Assembly: GCA_026018925.1 (NCBI GenBank)
Contig: JAKSZU010000328.1
Span: 62,001 to 126,000 of the forward strand
Direction of reading: 5' to 3'
From: Tupaia tana
Taxonomy: Eukaryota > Chordata > Mammalia > Scandentia > Tupaiidae
Length of the DNA stretch: 64,000 bases
The translations under genes were made by a program, and so were the position numbers. A model generated the notes under the pieces. That model saw only the letters and a list, made by a program, of their open reading frames with translations, was not told where the DNA came from and made no database searches. Below, in pieces: positions 13,601 through 26,800 of the stretch (its first letter is position 1; every line of letters begins with the position of its first letter).

Positions 13601-14390
13601 AGGCAGGATAGTTGAGCCATTCTCTGAGAAGAATTCACATGGATACTGGGAACTAGATATTTCAGGCACAGGAGAAATGAAGATTTTCTACTCATAATTC
13701 AGCCTCCAGCAAGCAAAGCTAGTGTGGTAGGGAGCCCCTCTGGCCTTCTAACCCTGTCCCTGTGTCTCTGAGGTCTCTGTGTCTCTCTGCTCCTGTCTCC
13801 TCATATTTTTTTTGGTAATTTTTCCTTTTTACGATGTTTTTAAATGTAGAATTTCTCTCTGGCTCTCAGCTCCATCTTTTGTTTTGTTAATAAGCCCTTC
13901 TGCTCCTTTCTCCCAGGCAGGAGAGTTGAGCCATTCTCTGAGAAGAATCCACATGGATACTGGGAACTAGATATTTCAGGCACAGGAGAAATGAAGATTT
14001 TCTACTCATAATTCAGCCTCCAGCAAGCAAAGCTAGTGTGGTAGGGAGCCCCTCTGGCCTGCTATCCCTGTCCCTGTGTCTCTGAGGTCTCTGTGTCTCC
14101 CTGCTCCTGTCTCGTCATATTTTTTTGGTAATTTTTCATTTTTACGATTTTTTTAAAGGTAGAATTTCTCTCTGGCTCTCAGCTCCATCTTTTGTTTTGT
14201 TAATAAGCCCTTCTGCTCCTTTCTCCCAGGCAGGAGAGTTGAGCCATTCTCGGAGAAGTATCCACATGGATACTGGGAACTAGATATTTCAGGCACAGGA
14301 GAAATGAAGATTTTCTACTCATAATTCAGCCTCCAGCAAGCAAAGCTAGTGTGGTAGGGAGCCCCTCTGGGCTTCTATCCCTGTCCCTGT
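10632..14390. repeat. Satellite segment repeating the 3.4-5.9 kb modules, monomers 35-46
   Basis: Starts are 10632 (H-like), 10946 (M-like), 11261 (U-like with 'ggcccagg'), 11574 (R), 11887, 12199 (S-like), 12513 (W), 12826 (V), 13139 ('ggtaagttttcc'), 13451 ('tatacaatc', 'caggatag'), 13764 (W) and 14078 (U, with 'ttctcggagaa'). The H-M-U trio at 10632-11573 matches 3433-4372 in private markers, including 'tttcgactcata' and 'cttcgatccc'. V and its successor match 5312-5934. The modules are the same but a few monomers have been gained, lost or reordered. Confidence 0.88.
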
Positions 14391-17300
14391 GTCTCTGAGG
14401 TCTCTGTGTCTCTCTGCTCCTGTCTCCTCATTTTTTTTGGTAATTTTTCCTTATTACGATTTTTTTAAAGGTAGAATTTCTCTCTGGCTCTCAGCTCCAT
14501 CTTTTGTTTTGTTAATAAGCTCTTCTGCTCCTTTCTCCCAGGCAGGAGAGTTGAGCCATTCTCTGAGAAGAATCCACATGGATACTGGGAACTAGATATT
14601 TCAGGCACAGGAGAAATGAAGATTTTCTACTCATAATTCAGCCTCCAGCAAGCAAAGCTAGTGTGGTAGGGAGCCCCTCTGGCCTTCTATCCCTGTCCCT
14701 GTGTCTCTGAGTTCTCTGTGTCTCTCTGCTCCTGTCTCTTTAGTTTTTTTTTTGGTAATTTTTCCTTTTTACGATTTTTTTTAAAGGTAGAATTTCTCTC
14801 TGGCTCTCAGCTCCATCTTTTGTTTTGTTAATAAGCCCTTCTGGTCCTTTCTCCCAGGCAGGACAGTTGAGCCATTCTCTGAGAAGAATCCACATGGATA
14901 CTGGGAACTAGATATTTCAGGCACAGGAGAAATGAAGATTTTCTACTCATAATTCAGCCTCCAGCTAGCAAAGCTAGTGTGGTAGGGAGCCCCTCTGGCC
15001 TTCTATCCCTGTCCCTGTGGCTCTGAGGTCTCTGTGTCTCTCTGCTCCTGTCTCCTCATTTTTTTTTTTGGTAATTTTTCCATTTTACGATTTTTTTAAA
15101 GGTAGAATTTCTCTCTGGCTCTCAGCTCCATCTTTTGTTTTGTTAATAAGCCCTTCTGCTCCTTTCTCCCAGGCAGGAGAGTTGAGCCATTCTCTGAGAA
15201 GAATCCACATGGATACTGGGAACTAGATATTTCAGGCACAGGAGAAATGAAGATTTTCTACTCATAATTCAGCCTCCAGCAAGCAAAGCTAGTGTGGTAG
15301 GGAGCCCCTCAGGCCTTCTATCCCCTGTCCCTGTGTCTCTGAGGTCTCTGTGTCTCTCTGCTCCTGTCTCATCATTTTTTTTGGTAATTTTTCCTTTTTA
15401 CGATTTTTTTAAAGGTAGAATTTCTCTCTGGCTCTCAGCTCCATCTTTTGTTTTGTTAATAAGCCCTTCTGCTCCTTTCTCCCAGGCAGGAGAGTTGAGC
15501 CATTCTCTGAGAAGAATCCACATGGATACTGGGAACTAGATATTTCAGGCACAGGAGAAATGAAGATTTTCTACTCATAATTCAGCCTCCAGCAAGCAAA
15601 GCTAGTGTGGTAGGGAGCCCCTCTGGCCTTCTATCCCTGTCCCTGTGTCTCTGAGGTCTCTGTGTATCTCTGCTCCTGTCTCCTCATTTTTTTTGGTAAT
15701 TTTTCCTTTTTACGATTTTTTTAAACGTAGAATTTCTCTCTGGCTCTCAGCTCCATGTTTTGTTTTGTTAATAAGCCCTTCTGGTCCTTTCTCCCAGGTA
15801 GGAGAGTTGAGCCATTCTCTGAGAAGAATTCACATGGATACAGGGAACTAAATATTTCAGGCACAGGAGAAATGAAGATTTTCTACTCATAATTCAGCCT
15901 CCAGCAAGCAAAGCTAGTGTGGTAGGGAGCCCCTCTGGGCTTCTATCCCTGTCCCTGTGTCTCTGAGGTCTCTGTGTCTCTCTGCTCCTGTCTCCTCATT
16001 TTTTTTGGTAATTTTTCCTTATTACGATTTTTTTAAAGGTAGAATTTCTCTCTGGCTCTCAGCTCCATCTTTTGTTTTGTTAATAAGCCCTTCTGGTCCT
16101 TTCTCCCAGGCAGGACAGTTGAGCCATTCTCTGAGAAGAATCCACATGGATACTGGGAACTAGATATTTCAGGCACAGGAGAAATGAAGATTTTCTACTC
16201 ATAATTCAGCCTCCAGCTAGCAAAGCTAGTGTGGTAGGGAGCCCCTCTGGCCTTCTATCCCTGTCCCTGTGGCTCTGAGGTCTCTGTGTCTCTCTGCTCC
16301 TGTCTCCTCATTTTTTTTTTTGGTAATTTTTCCATTTTACGATTTTTTTAAAGGTAGAATTTCTCTCTGGCTCTCAGCTCCATCTTTTGTTTTGTTAATA
16401 AGCCCTTCTGGTCCTTTCTCCCAGGCAGGAGAGTTGAGCCATTCTCTGAGAAGAATCCACATGGATACTGGGAACTAGATATTTCAGGCACAGGAGAAAT
16501 GAAGATTTTCTACTCATAATTCAGCCTCCAGCAAGCAAAGCTAGTGTGGTAGGGAGCCCCTCTGGCCTTCTATCCCTGTCCCTGTGTCTCTGAGGTCTCT
16601 GTGTCTCTCTGCTCCTGTCTCCTCATTTTTTTTGGTAATTTTTCCTTTTTACGATTTTTTTAAAGGTAGAATTTCTCTCTGGCTCTCAGCTCCATCTTTT
16701 GTTTTGTTAATAAGCCCTTCTGGTCCTTTCTCCCATGCAGGACAGTTGAGCCATTCTCTGAGAAGAATCCACATGGATACTGGGAACTAGATATTTCAGG
16801 CACAGGAGAAATGAAGATTTTCTACTCATAATTCAGCCTCCAGCTAGCAAAGCTAGTGTGGTAGGGAGCCCCTCTGGCCTTCTATCCCTGTCCCTGTGGC
16901 TCTGAGGTCTCTGTGTCTCTCTGCTCCTGTCTCCTCATTTTTTTTTTTGGTAATTTTTCCATTTTACGATTTTTTTAAAGGTAGAATTTCTCTCTGGCTC
17001 TCAGCTCCATCTTTTGTTTTGTTAATAAGCCCTTCTGCTCCTTTCTCCCAGGCAGGAGAGTTGAGCCATTCTCTGAGAAGAATCCACATGGATACTGGGA
17101 ACTAGATATTTCAGGCACAGGAGAAATGAAGATTTTCTACTCATAATTCAGCCTCCAGCAAGCAAAGCTAGTGTGGTAGGGAGCCCCTCTGGCCTTCTAT
17201 CCCTGTCCCTGTGTCTCTGAGGTCTCTGTGTCTCTCTGCTCCTGTCTCATCATTTTTTTTGGTAATTTTTCCTTTTTACGATTTTTTTAAAGGTAGAATT

Positions 17301-19402
17301 TCTCTCTGGCTCTCAGCTCCATCTTTTGTTTTGTTAATAAGCCCTTCTGCTCCTTTCTCCCAGGCAGGAGAGTTGAGCCATTCTCTGAGAAGAATCCACA
17401 TGGATACTGGGAACTAGATATTTCAGGCACAGGAGAAATGAAGATTTTCTACTCATAATTCAGCCTCCAGCAAGCAAAGCTAGTGTGGTAGGGAGCCCCT
17501 CTGGCCTTCTATCCCTGTCCCTGTGTCTCTGAGGTCTCTGTGTATCTCTGCTCCTGTCTCCTCATTTTTTTTGGTAATTTTTCCTTTTTACGATTTTTTT
17601 TAAACGTAGAATTTCTCTCTGGCTCTCAGCTCCATGTTTTGTTTTGTTAATAAGCCCTTCTGGTCCTTTCTCCCAGGTAGGAGAGTTGAGCCATTCTCTG
17701 AGAAGAATTCACATGGATACAGGGAACTAAATATTTCAGGCACAGGAGAAATGAAGATTTTCTACTCATAATTCAGCCTCCAGCAAGCAAAGCTAGTGTG
17801 GTAGGGAGCCCCTCTGGGCTTCTATCCCTGTCCCTGTGTCTCTGAGGTCTCTGTGTCTCTCTGCTCCTGTCTCCTCATTTTTTTTGGTAATTTTTCCTTA
17901 TTACGATTTTTTTAAAGGTAGAATTTCTCTCTGGCTCTCAGCTCCATCTTTTGTTTTGTTAATAAGCCCTTCTGGTCCTTTCTCCCAGGCAGGACAGTTG
18001 AGCCATTCTCTGAGAAGAATCCACATGGATACTGGGAACTAGATATTTCAGGCACAGGAGAAATGAAGATTTTCTACTCATAATTCAGCCTCCAGCTAGC
18101 AAAGCTAGTGTGGTAGGGAGCCCCTCTGGCCTTCTATCCCTGTCCCTGTGGCTCTGAGGTCTCTGTGTCTCTCTGCTCCTGTCTCCTCATTTTTTTTTTT
18201 GGTAATTTTTCCATTTTACGATTTTTTTAAAGGTAGAATTTCTCTCTGGCTCTCAGCTCCATCTTTTGTTTTGTTAATAAGCCCTTCTGCTCCTTTCTCC
18301 CAGGCAGGAGAGTTGAGCCATTCTCTGAGAAGAATCCACATGGATACTGGGAACTAGATATTTCAGGCACAGGAGAAATGAAGATTTTCTACTCATAATT
18401 CAGCCTCCAGCAAGCAAAGCTAGTGTGGTAGGGAGCCCCTCTGGCCTTCTATCCCTGTCCCTGTGTCTCTGAGGTCTCTGTGTCTCTCTGCTCCTGTCTC
18501 CTCATTTTTTTTGGTAATTTTTCCTTTTTACGATTTTTTTAAAGGTAGAATTTCTCTCTGGCTCTCAGCTCCATCTTTTGTTTTGTTAATAAGCCCTTCT
18601 GCTCCTTTCTCCCAGGCAGGAGTGTTGAGCCATTCTCTGAGAAGAATCCACATGGATACTGGGAACTAGATATTTCAGGCACAGGAGAAATGAAGATTTT
18701 CTACTCATAATTCAGCCTCCAGCAAGCAAAGCTAGTGTGGTAGGGAGCCCCTCTGGCCTTCTATCCCTGTCCCTGTGTCTCTGAGGTCTCTGTGTATCTC
18801 TGCTCCTGTCTCCTCATTTTTTTTGGTAATTTTTCCTTTTTACGATTTTTTTAAACGTAGAATTTCTCTCTGGCTCTCAGCTCCATGTTTTGTTTTGTTA
18901 ATAAGCCCTTCTGGTCCTTTCTCCCAGGTAGGAGAGTTGAGCCATTCTCTGAGAAGAATTCACATGGATACAGGGAACTAAATATTTCAGGAACAGGAGA
19001 AATGAAGATTTTCTACTCATAATTCAGCCTCCAGCAAGCAAAGCTTGTGTGGTAGGGAGCCCCTCTGGCCTTCTATCCCTGTCTCTGTGTCTCTGAGGTC
19101 TCTGTGTCTCTCTGATCCTGTCTCCTCATTTTTTTTTTGGTAATTTATCCTTTTTATGATTTTTTTAAAGGTATAATATCTCTCTGGCTCTCAGCTACAT
19201 CTTTTGTTTTGTTAATAAGCCCTTCTGCTCCTTTCTCCCAGGCAGGAGAGTTGAGCCATTCTCTGAGAAGAATCCACATGGTTACTGGGAACTAGATATT
19301 TCAGGCACAGGAGAAATGAAGATTTTCTACTCATAATTCAGCCTCCAGCAAGCAAAGCTAGTGTGGTAGAGAGCCCCTCTGGCCTTCTATCCCTGTCCCT
19401 GT
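14391..19402. repeat. L-K-J-I-H ladder with hybrid monomers, monomers 47-62
   Basis: The order read is L 14391, K 14703, J 15019, I 15335, H 15647; L/K hybrid 15959, J 16271, I/K hybrid 16586, J 16898, I 17213, H 17525; L/K hybrid 17838, J 18150, I 18465, H 18777, M 19089. The hybrids start as one type and end with K's signature ('caggacagtt' and 'cagctagcaaag'). The result is three successive modules of 5, 6 and 4 monomers before M, each joined through a hybrid. This is the pattern expected after repeated out-of-register exchange. Confidence 0.9.
15959..16270. repeat. L/K hybrid monomer
   Basis: It begins as L ('ctgggcttct' upstream, 'ttccttattacg') and ends as K ('ctggtcc', 'caggacagtt', 'cagctagcaaag'). 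The switch lies between about 16030 and 16090. The same hybrid recurs at 17838-18149. Confidence 0.88.
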
Positions 19403-22400
19403 GTCTCTGAGGTCTCTTTGTCTCACTGCTCCTGTCTCCTCATTTTTTTTTTTGGTAATTATTCCTTTTTACGATTTTTTAAATGTAGAATTTCTTTCTG
19501 GCTCTCACCTCCAACTTTTGTTTTGTTAATAAGCCCTTCTGCTCCTTTCTCCCAGGCAGGAGTGTTGAGGCATTCTCTGAGAAGAATCCACATGGACACT
19601 GGGAACTAGATATTTCAGGCACAGGAGAAATGAAGATTTTCTACTCATAATTCAGCCTCCAGCAAGCAAAGCTAGTGTGGTAGGGAGCCCCTCTGGCCTT
19701 CTATCCCTGTCCCTGTGTCTCTGAGGTCTCTGTGTCTCTCTGCTCCTGTCTCCTCATATTTTTTTGGTAATTTTTCATTTTTACGATTTTTTTAAAGGTA
19801 GAATTTCTCTCTGGCTCTCAGCTCCATCTTTTGTTTTGTTAATAAGCCCTTCTGCTCCTTTCTCCCAGGCAGGAGAGTTGAGCCATTCTCTGAGAAGTAT
19901 CCACATGGATACTGGGAAACGAGATATTTCAGGCACAGGAGAAATGAACATTTTCTACTCATAATTCAGCCTCCAGCAAGCAAAGCTAGTGTAGTAGGGA
20001 GCCCCTCTGGCCTTCTATCCCTGTCCCTGTGTCTCTGAGGTCTCTGTGTCTCCCTGCTCCTGTCTCATCATTTTTTTTTGGTAATTTTTCCTTTTTACGA
20101 TTTTTTTAAAGGTAGAATTTCTCTCTGGCTCTCAGCTCCATCTTTTGTTTTGTTAATAAGCCCTTCTGCTCCTTTCTCCCAGGCAGGAGAGTTGAGCCAT
20201 TCTCTGAGAAGAATCCACATGGATACTGGGAACTAGATATTTCAGGCACAGGAGAAATGAAGATTTTCTACTCATAATTCAGCCTCCAGCAAGCAAAGCT
20301 AGTGTGGTAGGGAGCCCCTCTGGCCTTCTATCCCTGTCCCTGTGTCTCTGAGTTCTCTGTGTCTCTCTGCTCCTGTCTCCTCACTATTTTTTTTGGTAAT
20401 TTTTTCCTTTTTACGATTTTTTTAAAGGTAGAATTTCTCTGTGGCTCTCAGCTCCATCTTTTGTTTTGTTAATAAGCCCTTCTGCTCCTTTCTCCCAGGC
20501 AGGATAGTTGAGCCATTCTCTGAGAAGAATCCACATGGATACTGGGAACTAGATATTTCAGGCACAGGAGAAATGAAGATTTTCTACTCATAATTCAGCC
20601 TCCAGCAAGCAAAGCTAGTGTGGTAGGGAGCCCCTCTGGCCTTCGATCCCTGTCCCTGTGTCTCTGAGGTCTCTGTGTCTCTCTGCTCCTGTCTCCTCAT
20701 TTTTTTTTGGTAATTTTTCCTTTTTAAGATTTTTTAAAGGTAGAATTTCTCTCTGGCTCTCAGCTCCAAGTTTTGTTTTGTTAATAAGCCCTTCTGCTCC
20801 TTTCTCCCAGGCAGGAGAGTTGAGCCATTCTCTGAGAAGAATCCACATGGATACTGGGAACTAGATATTTCAGGCACAGGAGAAATGAAGATTTTCTACT
20901 CATAATTCAGCCTCCAGCAAGCAAAGCTAGTGTGGTAGGGAGCCCCTCTGGGCTTCTATCCCTGTCCCTGTGTCTCTGAGGTCTCTGTGTCTCTCTGCTC
21001 CTGTCTCCTCATTTTTTTTGGTAATTTTTCCTTATTACGATTTTTTTAAAGGTAGAATTTCTCTCTGGCTCTCAGCTCCATCTTTTGTTTTGTTAATAAG
21101 CTCTTCTGCTCCTTTCTCCCAGGCAGGAGAGTTGAGCCATTCTCTGAGAAGAATCCACATGGATACTGGGAACTAGATATTTCAGGCACAGGAGAAATGA
21201 AGATTTTCTACTCATAATTCAGCCTCCAGCAAGCAAAGCTAGTGTGGTAGGGAGCCCCTCTGGCCTTCTATCCCTGTCCCTGTGTCTCTGAGTTCTTTGT
21301 GTCCTCTCTGCTCCTGTCTCTTCAGTTTTTTTTTTGGTAATTTTTCCTTTTTACGATTTTTTTTTAAAGGTAGAATTTCTCTCTGGCTCTCAGCTCCATC
21401 TTTTGTTTTGTTAATAAGCCCTTCTGGTCCTTTCTCCCAGGCAGGACAGTTGAGCCATTCTCTGAGAAGAAATCCACATGGATACTGGGAACTAGATATT
21501 TCAGGCACAGGAGAAATGAAGATTTTCTACTCATAATTCAGCCTCCAGCTAGCAAAGCTAGTGTGGTAGGGAGCCCCTCTGGCCTTCTATCCCTGTCCCT
21601 GTGGCTCTGAGGTCTCTGTGTCTCTCTGCTCCTGTCTCCTCATTTTTTTTTTTGGTAATTTTTCCATTTTACGATTTTTTTAAAGGTAGAATTTCTCTCT
21701 GGCTCTCAGCTCCATCTTTTGTTTTGTTAATAAGCCCTTCTGCTCCTTTCTCCCAGGCAGGAGAGTTGAGCCATTCTCTGAGAAGAATCCACATGGATAC
21801 TGGGAACAAGATATTTCAGGCACAGGAGAAATGAAGATTTTCTACTCATAATTCAGCCTCCAGCAAGCAAAGCTAGTGTGGTAGGGAGCCCCTCTGGCCT
21901 TCTATCCCTGTCCTGTGTCTCTGAGGTCTCTGTGTCTCTCTGCTCCTGTCTCCTCATTTTTTTTTGGTAATTTTTCCTTTTTAAGATTTTTTAAAGGTAG
22001 AATTTCTCTCTGGCTCTCAGCTCCAACTTTTGTTTTGTTAATAAGCCCCTTCTGCTCCTTTCTCCCAGGCAGGAGAGTTGAGCCATTCTCTGAGAAGAAT
22101 CCACATGGATACTGGGAACTAGATATTTCAGGCACAGGAGAAATGAAGATTTTCTACTCATAATTCAGCCTCCAGCAAGCAAAGCTAGTGTGGTAGGGAG
22201 CCCCTCTGGGCTTCTATCCCTGTCCCTGTGTCTCTGAGGTCTCTGTGTCTCTCTGCTCCTGTCTCCTCATTTTTTTTGGTAATTTTTCCTTATTACGATT
22301 TTTTTAAAGGTAGAATTTCTCTCTGGCTCTCAGCTCCATCTTTTGTTTTGTTAATAAGCTCTTCTGCTCCTTTCTCCCAGGCAGGAGAGTTGAGCCATTC

Positions 22401-23801
22401 TCTGAGAAGAATCCACACGGATACTGGGAACTAGATATTTCAGGCACAGGAGAAATGAGGATTTTCTACTCATAATTCAGCCTCCAGCAAGCAAAAGCTA
22501 GTGTGGTAGGGAGCCCCTCTGGCCTTCTATCCCTGTCCCTGTGTCTCTGAGTTCTTTGTGTCTCTCTGCTCCTGTCTCTTCAGTTTTTTTTTTGGTAATT
22601 TTTCCTTTTTACGATTTTTTTTAAAGGTAGAATTTCTCTCTGGCTCTCAGCTCCATCTTTTGTTTTGTTAATAAGCCCTTCTGGTCCTTTCTCCCAGGCA
22701 GGACAGTTGAGCCATTCTCTGAGAAGAATCCACATGGATACTGGGAACTAGATATTTCAGGCACAGGAGAAATGAAGATTTTCTACTCATAATTCAGCCT
22801 CCAGCTAGCAAAGCTAGTGTGGTAGGGAGCCCCTCTGGCCTTCTATCCCTGTCCCCTGTGGCTCTGAGGTCTCTGTGTCTCTCTGCTCCTGTCTCCTCAT
22901 TTTTTTTTTTGGTAATTTTTCCATTTTACGATTTTTTTAAAGGTAGAATTTCTCTCTGGCTCTCAGCTCCATCTTTTGTTTTGTTAATAAGCCCTTCTGC
23001 TCCTTTCTCCCAGGCAGGAGAGTTGAGCCATTCTCTGAGAAGAATCCACATGGATACTGGGAACTAGATATTTCAGGCACAGGAGAAATGAAGATTTTTC
23101 TACTCATAATTCAGCCTCCAGCAAGCAAAGCTAGTGTGGTAGGGAGCCCCTCTGGCCTTCTATCCCTGTCCCTGTGTCTCTGAGGTCTCTGTGTATCTCT
23201 GCTCCTGTCTCCTCATTTTTTTTGGTAATTTTTCCTTTTTACGATTTTTTTTAAACGTAGAATTTCTCTCTGGCTCTCAGCTCCATGTTTTGTTTTGTTA
23301 ATAAGCCCTTCTGGTCCTTTCTCCCAGGTAGGAGAGTTGAGCCATTCTCTGAGAAGAATTCACATGGATACAGGGAACTAAATATTTCAGGCACAGGAGA
23401 AATGAAGATTTTCTACTCATAATTCAGCCTCCAGCAAGCAAAGCTTGTGTGGTAGGGAGCCCCTCTGGCCTTCTATCCCTGTCTCTGTGTCTCTGAGGTC
23501 TCTGTGTCTCTCTGATCCTGTCTCCTCATTTTTTTTTGGTAATTTATCCTTTTGATGATTTTTTTAAAGGTATAATATCTCTCTGGCTCTCAGCTACATC
23601 TTTTGTTTTGTTAATAAGCCCTTCTGCTCCTTTCTCCCAGGCAGGAGAGTTGAGCCATTCTCTGAGAAGAATCCACATGGTTACTGGGAACTAGATATTT
23701 CAGGCACAGGAGAAATGAAGATTTTCTACTCATAATTCAGCCTCCAGCAAGCAAAGCTAGTGTGGTAGAGAGCCCCTCTGGCCTTCTATCCCTGTCCCTG
23801 T
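19403..23801. repeat. 14-monomer block X-Y-Z-T-A-L-K-J-A-L-K-J-H-M
   Basis: Starts include X 19403, Y 19716, Z about 20030, T about 20345, A about 20658, L about 20970, then K, J, A, L, K, J, H and M up to the next X at 23802. It corresponds to the HOR's 13-monomer block but keeps separate Y, Z and T monomers. Y has 'gaaacgagat' and 'gaacattttc', and Z keeps 'gaggtctctg'. These two markers are shared with the block at 59237 and not with the HOR copies. Several single-base insertions are present, for example near 21302, 21471, 22046 and 22495. Confidence 0.88.
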
Positions 23802-26800
23802 GTCTCTGAGGTCTCTTTGTCTCTCTGCTCCTGTCTCCTCATTTTTTTTTTGGTAATTATTCCTTTTTTACGATTTTTTAAATGTAGAATTTCTTTCTGG
23901 CTCTCACCTCCAACTTTTGTTTTGTTAATAAGCCCTTCTGCTCCTTTCTCCCAGGCAGGAGTGTTGAGGCATTCTCTGAGAAGAATCCACATGGACACTG
24001 GGAACTAGATATTTCAGGCACAGGAGAAAATGAAGATTTTCTACTCATAATTCAGCCTCCAGCAAGCAAAGCTAGTGTGGTAGGGAGCCCCTCTGGCCTT
24101 CTATCCCTGTCCCTGTGTCTCTGAGGTCTCTGTGTCTCTCTGCTCCTGTCTCCTCATATTTTTTTTGGTAATTTTTCATTTTTACGATTTTTTTAAAGGT
24201 AGAATTTCTCTCTGGCTCTCAGCTCCATCTTTTGTTTTGTTAATAAGCCCTTCTGCTCCTTTCTCCCAGGCAGGAGAGTTGAGCCATTCTCTGAGAAGTA
24301 TCCACATGGATACTGGGAACGAGATATTTCAGGCACAGGAGAAATGAAGATTTTCTACTCATAATTCAGCCTCCAGCAAGCAAAGCTAGTGTAGTAGGGA
24401 GCCCCTCTGGCCTTCTATCCCTGTCCCTGTGTCTCTGAGGACTCTGTGTCTCCCTGCTCCTGTCTCATCATTTTTTTTTGGTAATTTTTCCTTTTTACGA
24501 TTTTTTTAAAGGTAGAATTTCTCTCTGGCTCTCAGCTCCATCTTTTGTTTTTGTTAATAAGCCCTTCTGCTCCTTTCTCCCAGGCAGGAGAGTTGAGCCA
24601 TTCTCTGAGAAGAATCCACATGGATACTGGGAACTAGATATTTCAGGCACAGGAGAAATGAAGATTTTCTACTCATAATTCAGCCTCCAGCAAGCAAAGC
24701 TAGTGTGGTAGGGAGCCCCTCTGGCCTTCTATCCCTGTCCCTGTGTCTCTGAGTTCTCTGTGTCTCTCTGCTCCTGTCTCCTCACTATTTTTTTTGGTAA
24801 TTTTTCCTTTTTACGATTTTTTTAAAGGTAGAATTTCTCTGTGGCTCTCAGCTCCATCTTTTGTTTTGTTAATAAGCCCTTCTTCTCCTTTCTCCCAGGC
24901 AGGATAGTTGAGCCATTCTCTGAGAAGAATCCACATGGATACTGGGAACTAGATATTTCAGGCACAGGAGAAATGAAGATTTTCTACTCATAATTCAGCC
25001 TCCAGCAAGCAAAGCTAGTGTGGTAGGGAGCCCCTCTGGCCTTCTATCCCTGTCCCTGTGTCTCTGAGGTCTCTGTGTCTCTCTGCTCCTGTCTCCTCAT
25101 TTTTTTTTGGTAATTTTTCCTTTTTAAGATTTTTTAAAGGTAGAATTTCTCTCTGGCTCTCAGCTCCAACTTTTGTTTTGTTAATAAGCCCTTCTGCTCC
25201 TTTCTCCCAGGCAGGAGAGTTGAGCCATTCTCTGAGAAGAATCCACATGGATACTGGGAACTAGATATTTCAGGCACAGGAGAAATGAAGATTTTCTACT
25301 CATAATTCAGCCTCCAGCAAGCAAAGCTAGTGTGGTAGGGGAGCCCCTCTGGCCTTCTATCCCTGTCCCTGTGTCTCTGAGTTCTCTGTGTCTCTCTGCT
25401 CCTGTCTCCTCATTTTTTTTTGGTAATTTTTCCTTTTTACGATTTTTTTAAAGGTAGAATTTCTCTCTGGCTCTCAGCTCCATCTTTTGTTTTGTTAATA
25501 AGCCCTTCTGCTCCTTTCTCCCAGGCAGGAGAGTTGAGCCATTCTCTGAGAAGTATCCACATGGATACTGGGAACTAGATATTTCAGGCACAGGAGAAAT
25601 GAAGATTTTTTACTCATAATTCAGCCTCCAGCAAGCAAAGCTAGTGTGGTAGGGAGCCCCTCTGGCCTTCTATCCCTGTCCCTGTGGCTCTGAGGTCTCT
25701 GTGTCTCTCTGCTCCTGTCTCCTCATATTTTTTTGGTAATTTTTTCCTTTTTACGATTTTTTTAAAGGTAGAATTTCTCTCTGGCTCTCAGCTCCATCTT
25801 TTGTTTTGTTAATAAGCCCTTCTGCTCCTTTCTCCCAGGCAGGAGAGTTGAGCCATTCTCTGAGAAGTATCCACATGGATACTGGGAACTAGATATTTCA
25901 GGCACAGGAGAAATGAAGATTTTCTTCTCATAATTCAGCCTCCAGCAAGCAAAGCTAGTGTGGTAGGGAGCCCCTCTGGCCTTCTATCCCTGTCCCTGTG
26001 TCTCTGAGGTCTCTGTGTCTCTGCTCCTGTCTCCTCATTTTTTTTTGGTAATTTTTCCTTTGTACGATTTTTTTAAAGGTAGAATTTCTCTCTGGCTCTC
26101 AGCTCCATCTTTTGTTTTGTTAATAAGCCCTTCTGCTACTTTCTCCCAGGCAGGAGAGTTAAGCCATTCTCTGAGAAGAATCCACATGGATACTGGGAAC
26201 TAGATATTTCAGGCACAGGAGAAATGAAGATTTTCTACTCATAATTCAGCCTCCAGCAAGCAAAGCTAGTGTGGTAGGGAGCCCCCTCTGGCCTTCTATC
26301 CCTGTCCCTGTGTCTCTGAGTTCTCTGTGTCTCTCTGCTCCTGTCTCCTCATTATTTTTTGGTAATTTTTCCGTTTTACGATTTTTTTAAAGGTAGAATT
26401 TCTCTCTGGCTCTCAGCTCCATCTTTTGTTTTGTTAATAAGCCCTTCTGGTCCTTTCTCCCAGGCAGGAGAGTTGAGCCATTCTCTGAGAAGATTCCACA
26501 TGGATACTGGGAACTAGATATTTCAGGCACAGGAGAAATGAAGATTTTCTACTCATAATTCAGCCTCCAGCAAGCAAAGCTAGTGTGGTAGGGAGCCCCG
26601 CTGGCTTTCTATCCCTGTCCCTGTGGCTCTGAGGTCTCTGTGTCTCTCTGCTCCTGTCTCCTCAATTTTTTTAGTAATTTTTCCATTTTACGATTTTTTT
26701 AAAAGGTATAATTTCTCTCTGGCTCTCAGCTCCATCTTTTGTTTTGTTAATAAGAACTTCTGCTCCTTTCTCCCAGGCAGGAGAGTTGAGCCATTCTCTG

